From JACKOB01 sp024234575 (GTDB lineage: Bacteria; Pseudomonadota; Gammaproteobacteria; Pseudomonadales; Oleiphilaceae): 64,000 nucleotides of DNA. This document shows positions 17,930 to 27,529 of this stretch, in pieces. The notes beneath the pieces are model-generated. The model was not told where the DNA came from. It did not search any database and was given only the letters and a program-made list of their open reading frames with translations. The position numbers and the translations under genes were made by a program. Numbering within the stretch: position 1 is the first letter of the stretch; every line of letters starts with the position of its first letter. The DNA is taken from positions 124,001-188,000 of the forward strand of contig JBPJFZ010000002.1 in assembly GCA_051208035.1 (NCBI GenBank), written 5' to 3'.

Positions 17930-19225
17930 ATGAACGGTAAAAAAGTGCTTCTTGGCGTCACTGGTGGGATTGCTGCGTACAAATCGGCCGAATTGTGTCG
18001 TTTGCTGATTAAATCTGGTGCAGATGTGCGCGTGGTGATGAGCGCGGGCGCTAAAGCCTTTATGCAACCACTAACGTTTCAGGCATTAACCGGGCATGAA
18101 GTCAGGGATAGCTTGCTCGATGAACGTGCTGAGTCTGGTATGGGGCACATAGAGCTCGCTCGCTGGGCAGACATAATCGTTGTGGCGCCCGCTACTGCTA
18201 ACTTTATCGCTCATCTAGCCCACGGTTTTGCAGAAGACTTGTTAACAACGCTGTGCCTGGCAACTCCTGCACCGATTGCTGTCGCGCCGGCGATGAATCA
18301 ACAGATGTGGTCGAAGAAAATAACCCAAAAAAATGTGCAGGCGCTGGCAGATTTTAGTGACTGCCAGCCTGTGCTGGTGTGGGGGCCGGATGAGGGAAGC
18401 CAGGCCTGTGGTGATGTTGGGCCAGGGCGTATGCTTGAGCCCGCTGATATTTTCGCGAGAATTCAGGCGCTTTTCTCTGCTGATGCGATGGATGCCAGTG
18501 GTAAATCAGAAGCGCTGCCACTGGCTGGAAAGCGCGTGTTAATTACCGCTGGACCCACCCGGGAATCATTGGATCCGGTACGCTACATCAGTAATCACAG
18601 CTCCGGTAAAATGGGTTTTGCCATCGCTGCAGAGGCTGTCTCGATGGGGGCTGCCGTAACCCTGGTCAGTGGTCCGGTCTCGTTACCCACGCCCTCAGGC
18701 GTTACTCGCGTTGATGTCTCTTCTGCACAGCAGATGTACGAGGCTGTTTTAGCGAACGTGCCTGGTATGGATGTTTTCGTAGCGTCGGCGGCTGTTGCCG
18801 ACTATCGGCCTGAGCAAATCGCGTCGCAAAAAATCAAAAAAAGCAATGAAGGTATGGTGGTTCATCTCGTTCGTAATCCGGATATTGTGGCAACGGTGGC
18901 AGGACTGACGAAGCGTCCGTTTACCGTAGGGTTTGCCGCTGAAACCAATGATGTACTTCGTTATGCAAAAGGCAAACTACAGAAAAAGGGCCTGGACTTA
19001 ATCATTGCCAATGACGTATCGCGGTCAGATATTGGTTTTAACAGTGATCACAATGACGTGACGGCGATTTGGAGTGATGGCGAGCAATCTTTAGGGATGG
19101 CGAACAAGTCTGTCGTTGCCCAGCGAATTCTTCGCATTATTACTGAACACCTAAGCAAGCTAAGCTCTCCGGTTATGGCTGGGGAAAATCTCAACAAGAA
19201 AGGATACTCAGAGTCTGATGATTAA
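17930..19225 (+). CDS. coaBC: Bifunctional CoaBC (phosphopantothenoylcysteine synthetase/decarboxylase)
   Basis: Joins cysteine to 4'-phosphopantothenate and decarboxylates the product in CoA synthesis. The protein is 431 residues. The N-terminal flavin decarboxylase CoaC (about 1-185) shows [14 protein letters not shown], the catalytic histidine in [12 protein letters not shown] and the APAMNQQMW substrate motif. The C-terminal CoaB synthetase (about 200-405) shows [25 protein letters not shown] and a late IIANDVS motif. Its end overlaps dut by 8 bases, so the two are translationally linked. Confidence 0.97.
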   Translation: MNGKKVLLGVTGGIAAYKSAELCRLLIKSGADVRVVMSAGAKAFMQPLTFQALTGHEVRDSLLDERAESGMGHIELARWADIIVVAPATANFIAHLAHGFAEDLLTTLCLATPAPIAVAPAMNQQMWSKKITQKNVQALADFSDCQPVLVWGPDEGSQACGDVGPGRMLEPADIFARIQALFSADAMDASGKSEALPLAGKRVLITAGPTRESLDPVRYISNHSSGKMGFAIAAEAVSMGAAVTLVSGPVSLPTPSGVTRVDVSSAQQMYEAVLANVPGMDVFVASAAVADYRPEQIASQKIKKSNEGMVVHLVRNPDIVATVAGLTKRPFTVGFAAETNDVLRYAKGKLQKKGLDLIIANDVSRSDIGFNSDHNDVTAIWSDGEQSLGMANKSVVAQRILRIITEHLSKLSSPVMAGENLNKKGYSESDD

Positions 19226-19682
19226 TAAGCATAAATTGCAGGTCAAGATACTCGATGCGCGCCTTGGTAAAGATATTCCTCTGCCGGAATACGCCACATC
19301 AGGCTCTGCAGGTCTCGATTTGCGCGCCTGCCTGGATGCTGATCTAGAGATAAAGCCAGGAGAGACTATACTGATTCGAACCGGGCTGGCGATTCACCTG
19401 GATGACCCAGGCTTAGCGGCAGTGATTTTACCTCGCTCTGGTCTAGGACATAAGCACGGTATCGTTTTGGGGAATCTGGTCGGGCTGATTGACTCTGATT
19501 ATCAGGGCGAGCTCATGGTTTCTTGCTGGAATCGCGGTCACGAAAGCTTTCGGATGCAAGTTGGTGAAAGAATTGCCCAGCTGGTTATCGTGCCGGTGGT
19601 TCAGGCCCAGTTTGAGATCGTACAAGAGTTTACTGACTCAGATCGAGGTGCCGGTGGCTTTGGCTCGACTGGTAAGCAATAA
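19218..19682 (+). CDS. dut: dUTP diphosphatase
   Basis: Hydrolyses dUTP to dUMP, keeping uracil out of DNA and feeding dTMP synthesis. The trimeric all-beta dUTPase is 154 residues. Motif 1 is GSAGLDLRA, motif 2 [10 protein letters not shown], motif 3 [13 protein letters not shown], motif 4 RIAQLVIVP, and the C-terminal motif 5 [10 protein letters not shown] closes the active site. All five are intact. It overlaps coaBC and precedes algC, the order also seen in Pseudomonas. Confidence 0.98.
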   Translation: MINKHKLQVKILDARLGKDIPLPEYATSGSAGLDLRACLDADLEIKPGETILIRTGLAIHLDDPGLAAVILPRSGLGHKHGIVLGNLVGLIDSDYQGELMVSCWNRGHESFRMQVGERIAQLVIVPVVQAQFEIVQEFTDSDRGAGGFGSTGKQ

Positions 19683-19740
19683 TTCTGCTGCCTTGCAGAG
19701 TTGTTCTGGCGGCGCTTACGGCAAGCAATGATAAGTTAAA

Positions 19741-19771
19741 AGCGTAAAGCGTAAAGCGTAAAGCGTAAAGC
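19741..19771. repeat. Four-copy heptamer tandem repeat between dut and algC
   Basis: AGCGTAA is repeated four times without a mismatch from 19741 to 19768, followed by AGC. Its copy number could vary by replication slippage. It sits 105-130 bases ahead of the algC start and might influence the algC promoter or leader. Confidence 0.9.
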
Positions 19772-19873
19772 TTATAAGCAGTTAAGAGTACAAATTGTTC
19801 AAAGTGGATAAATCGAGGAGGGCTGTTTTCGCCTCGTATTATTCTGGCTTCAACGCAAACTAATGGCTGACAC

Positions 19874-22540
19874 ATGAAATTTGGTAAAAAAGACAATACT
19901 TTGGAAGCAGACAAGTCAAAAGCCGGGAAAGGGAAAAAAGCGGCAGGAGAGCCAGAAAAAGGCGCCAAAAAGGCGAAGTCTGCACAGCGTAAACTTTCTA
20001 TTTATTTAGTTTATTTCATGTTGGCAATTCTGATACCCATTTCAATTGCCGCCTTTATTGCCGACATCAGCACCTTCGGACCGGCTGAAAAACAAGCTCA
20101 ACAAAATCAGCGAGTGGCGCTGGCAAATGCAGCGAAAATGCTGATAGATCAACGTTTAGAAGAATTAAAAAAGCAGGTTTCTGGTGTGGCGACGTCGCCC
20201 TACATGATGAATGCCATAGCGGCTGGTACGCCAGAAGAGCAAATCATGGCTGGATTGTCTGGATTAGTGCCCCATGCTGAAAAAATTGTAGTGGTAAAAA
20301 AGGGGCGCCTCTCGCGCAACTTGCCTGATGGAACAACCTTGTCATTTGCCGGGCTTGATATGTTAAAGCGAGTAGACGAAGGTGAGTCGGTCTATCCTGA
20401 GGCTTTTCTGCAGGATGAAAGCTGGTTAATTCAGTACGCAAGCCAAGTGCCTGGTGCCGCTGGTGAAGGGCATGTCGGACTTATTTTGGTGATGTTTAAA
20501 GTTGGGGCCATTGAAAACCTGCTCAAACAGTTGCCTGGCCGGTCAGAGGTAATACAAAAGATGGGAACCATCGCCAAGCCGGTTCTCGCGGGCGGTGAGG
20601 GCGGTGGTGCACAGGAATCAATTGCCCTGGACGGCGGTAACTGGACTCTGGTCTATTCGGCCGCTCAGCACTCTGAATCATCATTTCTTGACCGCAGTGT
20701 TTTTATCGCCACCATAGCTGCCGGTTTGATTGTGTCATTAGTGGTTGTGCTGCTGGTTTTTAACTTGATGGCAAAGCGTCTGCGTAAGGACTTTGTTGCC
20801 TTGACCTTATATGGACAAAAGCTGCTGACAGAAGGGCCACAGGCCGCGCCTCAGCTAACCATAGACTCCTTGTTCACGATAGCGAAAAATCTCGAGATGG
20901 TGGCCAAGGCACAAGCTAAAAAGGTCGTGAAAGTTGCTGCCGAACCGCCAGCTAAGGGCACTGCTGCGAAGAACGCAACCAAGCCAGCCGAGACGGCAGC
21001 GCCGCTATTTCAGGAAAGCGACGCTCTTGATCTGGATATGATGGATGGTGACGATGACTTGTTGGGGATGTCTGGTGGCGACGAAGCTGAAGATTCTGGC
21101 TTGGCGTCAGGCTCTTCAGCAATGTTTGAAGGTGATGATGGTCTTGAAATTTCTGAAACCGCATCGGTCGATGTTCCGGCTGGAATTTTTCGGGCGTATG
21201 ATATTCGTGGCATTGTAGGCGACAGCTTATCTCCTGAGGTGGTCAAGCATATAGGTCTGGCCATTGGTAGCGAGGCGGTACAGCGCGGGCTTAATGCTAT
21301 CTGTGTTGGTTATGATGGGCGTTTGTCCAGCCCGCAGATTGCTGAGGCACTGATCGCCGGTATCAACGAGACAGGGGTCAATGTTATAGAGGTGGGGCGA
21401 GTACCAACGCCAGTATTGTATTTCGCGACGCATCAGTTAAATACTGGTTCGGGAGTGATGATTACCGGCAGTCATAATCCACCCAATTACAACGGCTTCA
21501 AAATGGTCTTGGGAGGGGAGACCCTCGCCGGTGAAGCAATTCAAAAGCTCTATAATCGAATTGTTTTGCAGGACTACGTGCGTGGAAAAGGCACAACGGA
21601 GCATCAGGATATCCGTCGCGATTATCTTGATGCCATACTGAATGATATCGCTGTTGCGGCGCCTCTCAAGGTTGTGGTTGATTCCGGCAATGGCATTGCC
21701 GGTGAGTTGGGGCCGATGCTGATTGAAGAGCTGGGTTGCGAAGTGATTCCTCTGCACTGTGACGTTGATGGAAACTTCCCCAACCATCATCCCGATCCGG
21801 GCAAGCCGGAGAACCTTGAAGACCTTATCGAAGCGGTTCGTCGGGAAGGCGCAGACTTAGGTATCGCGTTTGATGGTGATGGTGACCGAATCGGTGTGGT
21901 GACTGATGAAGGTAAAATTATTTGGCCAGATCGATTACTGATGCTGTTTGCCAAAGACGTTGTTTCCCGCAACCCTGGAGCAGATATCATCTATGACGTG
22001 AAGTGCTCTCGCCGAGTGGGCAGTCTGATTAGCGAATATGGTGGGCGGCCGGTAATGTGGAAAACGGGGCACTCCCTTATCAAGAGCAAAATGAAAGAAA
22101 CCGGTGCGTTGCTGGCCGGAGAGATGTCCGGGCATATCTTTTTTAAAGAGCGCTGGTATGGATTTGATGATGCACTTTACAGTGCTGCACGGTTGCTCGA
22201 AATCGTTGGCTTGGATGAGCGCTCGACACATGAGATCTTTGACACCTTTCCGGAGGATGTTTCAACACCCGAGATCAACATTCATGTGACGGATGACAAT
22301 AAGTTTGATCTGGTGGCGCAGTTATCGACGGTTGGACAGTTCGGTGATGGCAGTGTGACCAGTATTGATGGGATTCGGGTCGATTACGCTGATGGCTGGG
22401 GGTTGTGCCGAGCCTCTAACACGACGCCTGTGCTGGTATTGCGCTTTGAGGCAGATACTGAAGAAGCGCTGGAACGAATCAAGGCTGTTTTTCGTGCCCA
22501 GCTGGCACGGGTAGATAGCTCGCTGGAAGTTGGTTTTTAA
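19874..22540 (+). CDS. algC: Phosphomannomutase/phosphoglucomutase AlgC with membrane-anchored N-terminal extension
   Basis: Interconverts mannose and glucose 1- and 6-phosphates for alginate, LPS and exopolysaccharide precursors. The C-terminal half (about residues 436-888) is a complete enzyme: FRAYDIRGIVG, the phosphoserine loop TGSHNPPNYNGFK (serine near 532), the metal loop DGDGDR (near 667), the sugar loop GEMSGHIFF and the phosphate site RASNTTPV. The extra N-terminal half has a charged Lys/Ala-rich start, a membrane helix at about 40-62, a region of about 200 residues probably in the periplasm, a second helix near 275-297, then an Ala/Asp-rich linker. Canonical P. aeruginosa AlgC is only about 463 residues. 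The start could differ, since the ribosome site is weak. Confidence 0.93.
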   Translation: MKFGKKDNTLEADKSKAGKGKKAAGEPEKGAKKAKSAQRKLSIYLVYFMLAILIPISIAAFIADISTFGPAEKQAQQNQRVALANAAKMLIDQRLEELKKQVSGVATSPYMMNAIAAGTPEEQIMAGLSGLVPHAEKIVVVKKGRLSRNLPDGTTLSFAGLDMLKRVDEGESVYPEAFLQDESWLIQYASQVPGAAGEGHVGLILVMFKVGAIENLLKQLPGRSEVIQKMGTIAKPVLAGGEGGGAQESIALDGGNWTLVYSAAQHSESSFLDRSVFIATIAAGLIVSLVVVLLVFNLMAKRLRKDFVALTLYGQKLLTEGPQAAPQLTIDSLFTIAKNLEMVAKAQAKKVVKVAAEPPAKGTAAKNATKPAETAAPLFQESDALDLDMMDGDDDLLGMSGGDEAEDSGLASGSSAMFEGDDGLEISETASVDVPAGIFRAYDIRGIVGDSLSPEVVKHIGLAIGSEAVQRGLNAICVGYDGRLSSPQIAEALIAGINETGVNVIEVGRVPTPVLYFATHQLNTGSGVMITGSHNPPNYNGFKMVLGGETLAGEAIQKLYNRIVLQDYVRGKGTTEHQDIRRDYLDAILNDIAVAAPLKVVVDSGNGIAGELGPMLIEELGCEVIPLHCDVDGNFPNHHPDPGKPENLEDLIEAVRREGADLGIAFDGDGDRIGVVTDEGKIIWPDRLLMLFAKDVVSRNPGADIIYDVKCSRRVGSLISEYGGRPVMWKTGHSLIKSKMKETGALLAGEMSGHIFFKERWYGFDDALYSAARLLEIVGLDERSTHEIFDTFPEDVSTPEINIHVTDDNKFDLVAQLSTVGQFGDGSVTSIDGIRVDYADGWGLCRASNTTPVLVLRFEADTEEALERIKAVFRAQLARVDSSLEVGF

Positions 22541-22596
22541 TACGATAATTATCGCCCCGTTTGCGGTGAGTCATACAGGGTAGTTTGCCGATATAA

Positions 22597-23547
<951 letters not shown>

Positions 23548-23613
23548 TCAGATCATTACAGGGCGCGCTGATACTAAGCTATCTGCGCTCTGGCTATCTT
23601 GAGTCGGCGGCAA

Positions 23614-24660
23614 CTAAAACTCTGTATTGATATCTCGTTCGCCGACTACTTTATCTCTGCCGGCACGTTTGGCTGCATACAGACATTCATCTGCCCGGTG
23701 TACAAAATTATCGATGCCTTCGTTTTGTCTAAATAGTGATACGCCGATGGATATCGTAATTTTTCCCAGCTTTCGGTTTTCCATACTGTCGGTTAGATTC
23801 TGGCTGCTGATACGCTGGCGTATGTTTTCTGCCACGGATTTGGCATCTTCGTAGCAAGTCTCTGGTAATACGACGGCAAACTCTTCACCGCCAAACCGCG
23901 CCACGGTATCCTGGCCTTTGGTATTCTTTTTTATGATGGCGGCGACAAATTTAAGCACTTTATCGCCGGTTAAGTGGCCAAACTCGTCGTTAAACTTTTT
24001 GAAATGGTCGATATCAAGAATAAGCAGGCACAATGGTGTGCCCTCAAACTTGGAGTGCTTTGTGGCAATCGCCAACTCAGCATCAAAAGCACTGCGATTA
24101 GCGGCACGAGTAAGCGGATCTGTTGAGGCGGCGATATTCAGTTTCTCGATTTCGAGACGCAGTTTTTGCACTTCGCTGGACATTGCCACGAGGGCATTTT
24201 GCATGATTCTCGATGACTCTTCCTGCTTGCGTGTATGGAAAACCAGTTCACCTACCAGGATTTTAATGCTCTCAGTATCCTGATGGTTCTCCATCACGCC
24301 TGATATTTGTGTCAGGCTGGAAAGGTAATGGTCGAGATCTTCCTGTTCAGTAGAAACTTTTCCCAGCAGGTCATCAATAATTTTACGAACTTCGAGGCGA
24401 ATTTGATCAATGGCAGAGCTATCTTTGCCGTTAATAAATTTGTTGTAGAGGTTGTCATTGGTTTCTTGTGTGAAAGTGCGATTGGCATTTATCAGCGAGT
24501 CAATAGACTTGCGCAGAGCGGGATTGTTGCCCGCAACATACTCATACCAGACCGCATAATTCTGTGGTGTTGTTGGTATCGATCGCTTGCTCATTTCGGG
24601 AAGTGTTAGCTTCAAAAAATGAACAGCTTCACTTAGCTCTGCCTGGTTCTTTTGTGACAT
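23614..24660 (-). CDS. Diguanylate cyclase (GGDEF), soluble
   Basis: Makes cyclic-di-GMP from two GTP. From the ATG at 24660 the protein has 348 residues and no membrane segment. The N-terminal half is a helical domain with a SIPTTPQNYAVWYEYVAGNNP signature seen in several Pseudomonas GGDEF proteins, followed by a coiled-coil stalk (EVQKLRLEIEKLNIAAS). The catalytic GGDEF domain (about 185-345) has DIDHFKKFNDEFGH and an intact RFGGEEF active site. The inhibitory I-site arginine is replaced by lysine (KGQD), so product feedback may be lost. It is convergent with argB. Confidence 0.92.
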   Translation of the reverse strand: MSQKNQAELSEAVHFLKLTLPEMSKRSIPTTPQNYAVWYEYVAGNNPALRKSIDSLINANRTFTQETNDNLYNKFINGKDSSAIDQIRLEVRKIIDDLLGKVSTEQEDLDHYLSSLTQISGVMENHQDTESIKILVGELVFHTRKQEESSRIMQNALVAMSSEVQKLRLEIEKLNIAASTDPLTRAANRSAFDAELAIATKHSKFEGTPLCLLILDIDHFKKFNDEFGHLTGDKVLKFVAAIIKKNTKGQDTVARFGGEEFAVVLPETCYEDAKSVAENIRQRISSQNLTDSMENRKLGKITISIGVSLFRQNEGIDNFVHRADECLYAAKRAGRDKVVGERDINTEF

Positions 24661-24939
24661 ATAACCGTCCAATGTATATCGCGGGCAGCGTTACCACTAC
24701 TATCCTTAAAAAGGATGTATAGACCAATAGAAGAAAATTGTATTGTGCCCAGAAAGTATAGCTCGGTCCTTAGTTTTCATCCTTTAAATTGGGGCAAAAA
24801 TTAGAACTATTTTATGCAAATGATTGTTAACCAATTCACTATCGCCAATTTTTAGCTGGTAAACCGGCAGACGTACCCGTAACTTCAACTATAATTGTAA
24901 TTTATATTCTATCAAATTAGCTGTGTTTACTTCATTCGA

Positions 24940-26256
24940 ATGAAAAAACTGATTGCGCTGCTCGTTGTATTTTCTCTGTTCCTATTTGCTGGATTGAAGG
25001 TGCTGGTCTGGTATCAGGTTAATGCGTCAATGACGGCATTGAAAGATGCGCTAGCCAAAGAGGCAATTGTCGACTGGGGCTGGATTGCCAGCGATCTTTC
25101 TGGCACGGTGACCATTAGCGATATACATATAACCCCCTTTTTCTTGAAAGATACGTTGCGAGTAGATCGTATTCAACTGCGCTTTGGTGCGCCGCAAGAG
25201 TTGTTATGGTCCTCTATTAAGTCCAATGGTCTGGTGCTTCCTCATGAGTACGAAGTAGAAGTTGTTGGCGGGCACTTGCCTCTGGCCAATAAAACACTGG
25301 CTGCTTTGGTTCCAAGTGACTCTCGATATCGCGAAGTCAGTTTACTGTCGCTATACGGCTGTGGCGAAATTAGCCAGGTCACAGGTAGAGAGTTGCTGTC
25401 GATGGGCTATGACCAAATCGGTTTTTCTGTGAACTATAGCTACTCTGCGATGGATGGAATGTTTCAGGCTCGTGGTCAACTGGAGGAGTTGTTCGAATTC
25501 GATCTGGCAGCAAAGTTACTGCCAGATCCCCTGGTTTTGGATAAAGGGATGTTGCCAGGCATATTGCCTCTGATTCGAAATATGGAAACCACCCTGCAGG
25601 ATACCGGGTATTTTCGGCGTCTGTCTTTTTTGTGTGGACGGCTACACGGGTTAAGCCAGGCAGAATATCTGCGCGCCGCGGTTGATGAATGGGCGGCGAA
25701 GCTTTCTCATGCAGGTATTAATGTTGGTTCTGGTGTTAGTGCCAGCCTTTTACAATACGCAGATACAGGTAGTCCGCTAACGGTGACACTCGCACCGATG
25801 CCGGGCACGATGAAATTGTTTGCTTCTCTGTTTGATGACAACGAACCTCGCATGTCCGCCGATACGATTATCAGCGCATTCCCCTCGCTGGGTTTGCATT
25901 TGTCAACTGGCACGGCAGGAGCGATGGCCGCGGATATCAGGTTTGATAAAACACAGCTGGAATTGTTCCTGATGACCGAAATTGAGAAAGCCACTTACCT
26001 TGAAGCCCTGGCTGCGGAGGCGAAGAAGGTCGTTCCTGTTGTTGAGGTGAAAGGTTATAAGCCGATAGAAATTTCAACAATGGCAGAGTATCTGGAGCAG
26101 AAAATTCAGGTTGAAGTTGTGAGTGGTAAGCTGTACGAAGGTGTTTTAAGCAAGGTGGCCGAAAAAGGGATTGTCGTTACTCAATATCTCGGTGGTGGCT
26201 CATTTGCCTATCCTATCGCTAATGAAGAGATTGCCCTGGTGCGCGTCTGGAAGTAA
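24940..26256 (+). CDS. Membrane-anchored protein of unknown function
   Basis: A 438-residue protein I cannot assign. Residues 1-25 form a signal anchor or signal peptide (KKLIALLVVFSLFLFAGLKVLVW). The body is rich in beta-type segments, beginning VDWGWIASDLSGTVTISDIHITPF, loosely like the repeats of AsmA/YdgA (DUF945)-type periplasmic proteins. The last 60 residues look like a separate small barrel: IQVEVVSGKLYEGVLSKVA, then GIVVTQYLGGGSFAYPI. This alternation of strands around a GxxYEGxL motif recalls SH3/Sm-like folds. It precedes argE in the same direction with an 88-base gap. Function is open. Confidence 0.7.
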   Translation: MKKLIALLVVFSLFLFAGLKVLVWYQVNASMTALKDALAKEAIVDWGWIASDLSGTVTISDIHITPFFLKDTLRVDRIQLRFGAPQELLWSSIKSNGLVLPHEYEVEVVGGHLPLANKTLAALVPSDSRYREVSLLSLYGCGEISQVTGRELLSMGYDQIGFSVNYSYSAMDGMFQARGQLEELFEFDLAAKLLPDPLVLDKGMLPGILPLIRNMETTLQDTGYFRRLSFLCGRLHGLSQAEYLRAAVDEWAAKLSHAGINVGSGVSASLLQYADTGSPLTVTLAPMPGTMKLFASLFDDNEPRMSADTIISAFPSLGLHLSTGTAGAMAADIRFDKTQLELFLMTEIEKATYLEALAAEAKKVVPVVEVKGYKPIEISTMAEYLEQKIQVEVVSGKLYEGVLSKVAEKGIVVTQYLGGGSFAYPIANEEIALVRVWK

Positions 26257-26344
26257 TGGCTTGATGTAGCGCTGGCCGCTGCATCGTGCTAGTTTACACA
26301 CCGATTTTGTCCGCGCAGCGGTTTATTTAATTATCGGTGCTTCT

Positions 26345-27517
26345 ATGTCTTTAGTCTTGCCAAATGTCACCCGAATGTTATCTGAGTTAGTTGCTGATGC
26401 ATCCGTCAGTTGCGCCTCCCCCCAATGGGACCTGAGTAATGCCAGTGTCATTGCGCGTCTGGCCTCCTGGTTTTCAGATTTAGGGTTTGTCGTAGAGGTA
26501 TTGGATGTGCCGGGGCATCCGGGAAAGCAAAATCTGATTGCGACCCTTGGTACTGGTGAGGGTGGGCTGGTGTTGTCGGGCCACTCTGACACAGTCCCCT
26601 TTGATGAACAACTCTGGAAGTTTGACCCCCTTAAGTTGCAGCAGGCGGATAATCGTTTTTATGGTTTGGGTACCTGCGACATGAAAGGTTTTTTCCCGCT
26701 GATTGTTGAAGCGGTGAAGAAATTCAAAGATCAGCCCTTTGTTCAACCCTTGATCGTTTTAGCCACCGCCGATGAGGAAAGTTCGATGAGTGGCGCCCGC
26801 GCATTAAGTCGGGCAAATTTCAATAAGCCTAGAGCGGCGGTGATTGGAGAGCCAACTAATCTTGTGCCTGTGCGCATGCATAAGGGCATCATGATGGAGG
26901 CTGTGAGAATCTCGGGTCGTTCCGGACATTCATCGAACCCGGCGCTGGGCAATAATGCGCTGGATTGCATGCACTCGGTGCTGGGCACGCTAATTGATTA
27001 CCGTAATGGTCTGCAGCAGAAGTATCGTCATGCGGGCTTCGAGATTGACTACCCAACGTTGAATCTTGGGCATATACACGGTGGTGATAACCCTAATCGA
27101 ATCTGTGGTTTTTGCGAGCTACAATACGACTTACGCCCTTTGCCCGGCATGCACTTGCCTGAACTGCAAGAGCAGATTAAGTCATTGCTTGCGCCTCTGG
27201 CGGTCGAGTTTGGCGTGCAGGTGGATGTTGAACCTCTGTTTCCCAGTATCGAAGCTTTCGAAACCCTGCAAGATGCCGAGCTAGTGCGACTATGCGAGAA
27301 AATGACCGGTAATCCGGCCGAAAGTGTCGCCTTTGCAACAGAAGCACCTTTTCTGCAGAATTTAGGCATGGAAACCATTGTGTTAGGGGCTGGCTCTATT
27401 GATCAGGCGCATCAACCTGATGAGTTTCTAGCTTTTGACCAAATTAACCCGATGATAAATATACTGGAACAGCTGATTAGCCATTACTGTGTATCACCTT
27501 CATTAAAAAATACCTAA
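26345..27517 (+). CDS. argE: Acetylornithine deacetylase
   Basis: Releases ornithine from N-acetylornithine in arginine synthesis. The 390-residue M20-family metallohydrolase has the first metal motif LSGHSDTVPFD, the second YGLGTCDMKGFFP, the catalytic glutamate in TADEESSMSGA, then IGEPTNLVPVRMHKG, the dimer domain with GRSGHSSNP, and the final metal histidine in GAGSIDQAHQPDEF. Spacing to argA is 12 bases, so the two form an operon. PAO1 has argE and argA close together as well. Confidence 0.95.
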   Translation: MSLVLPNVTRMLSELVADASVSCASPQWDLSNASVIARLASWFSDLGFVVEVLDVPGHPGKQNLIATLGTGEGGLVLSGHSDTVPFDEQLWKFDPLKLQQADNRFYGLGTCDMKGFFPLIVEAVKKFKDQPFVQPLIVLATADEESSMSGARALSRANFNKPRAAVIGEPTNLVPVRMHKGIMMEAVRISGRSGHSSNPALGNNALDCMHSVLGTLIDYRNGLQQKYRHAGFEIDYPTLNLGHIHGGDNPNRICGFCELQYDLRPLPGMHLPELQEQIKSLLAPLAVEFGVQVDVEPLFPSIEAFETLQDAELVRLCEKMTGNPAESVAFATEAPFLQNLGMETIVLGAGSIDQAHQPDEFLAFDQINPMINILEQLISHYCVSPSLKNT

Positions 27518-27529
27518 GGAACAGATTTA

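Noticed and set aside
19630..19968. A minus-strand frame with LYALRFTLYA-type repeats
   Set aside because: It is only the translation of the AGCGTAA tandem repeat and the antisense of dut and algC ends.
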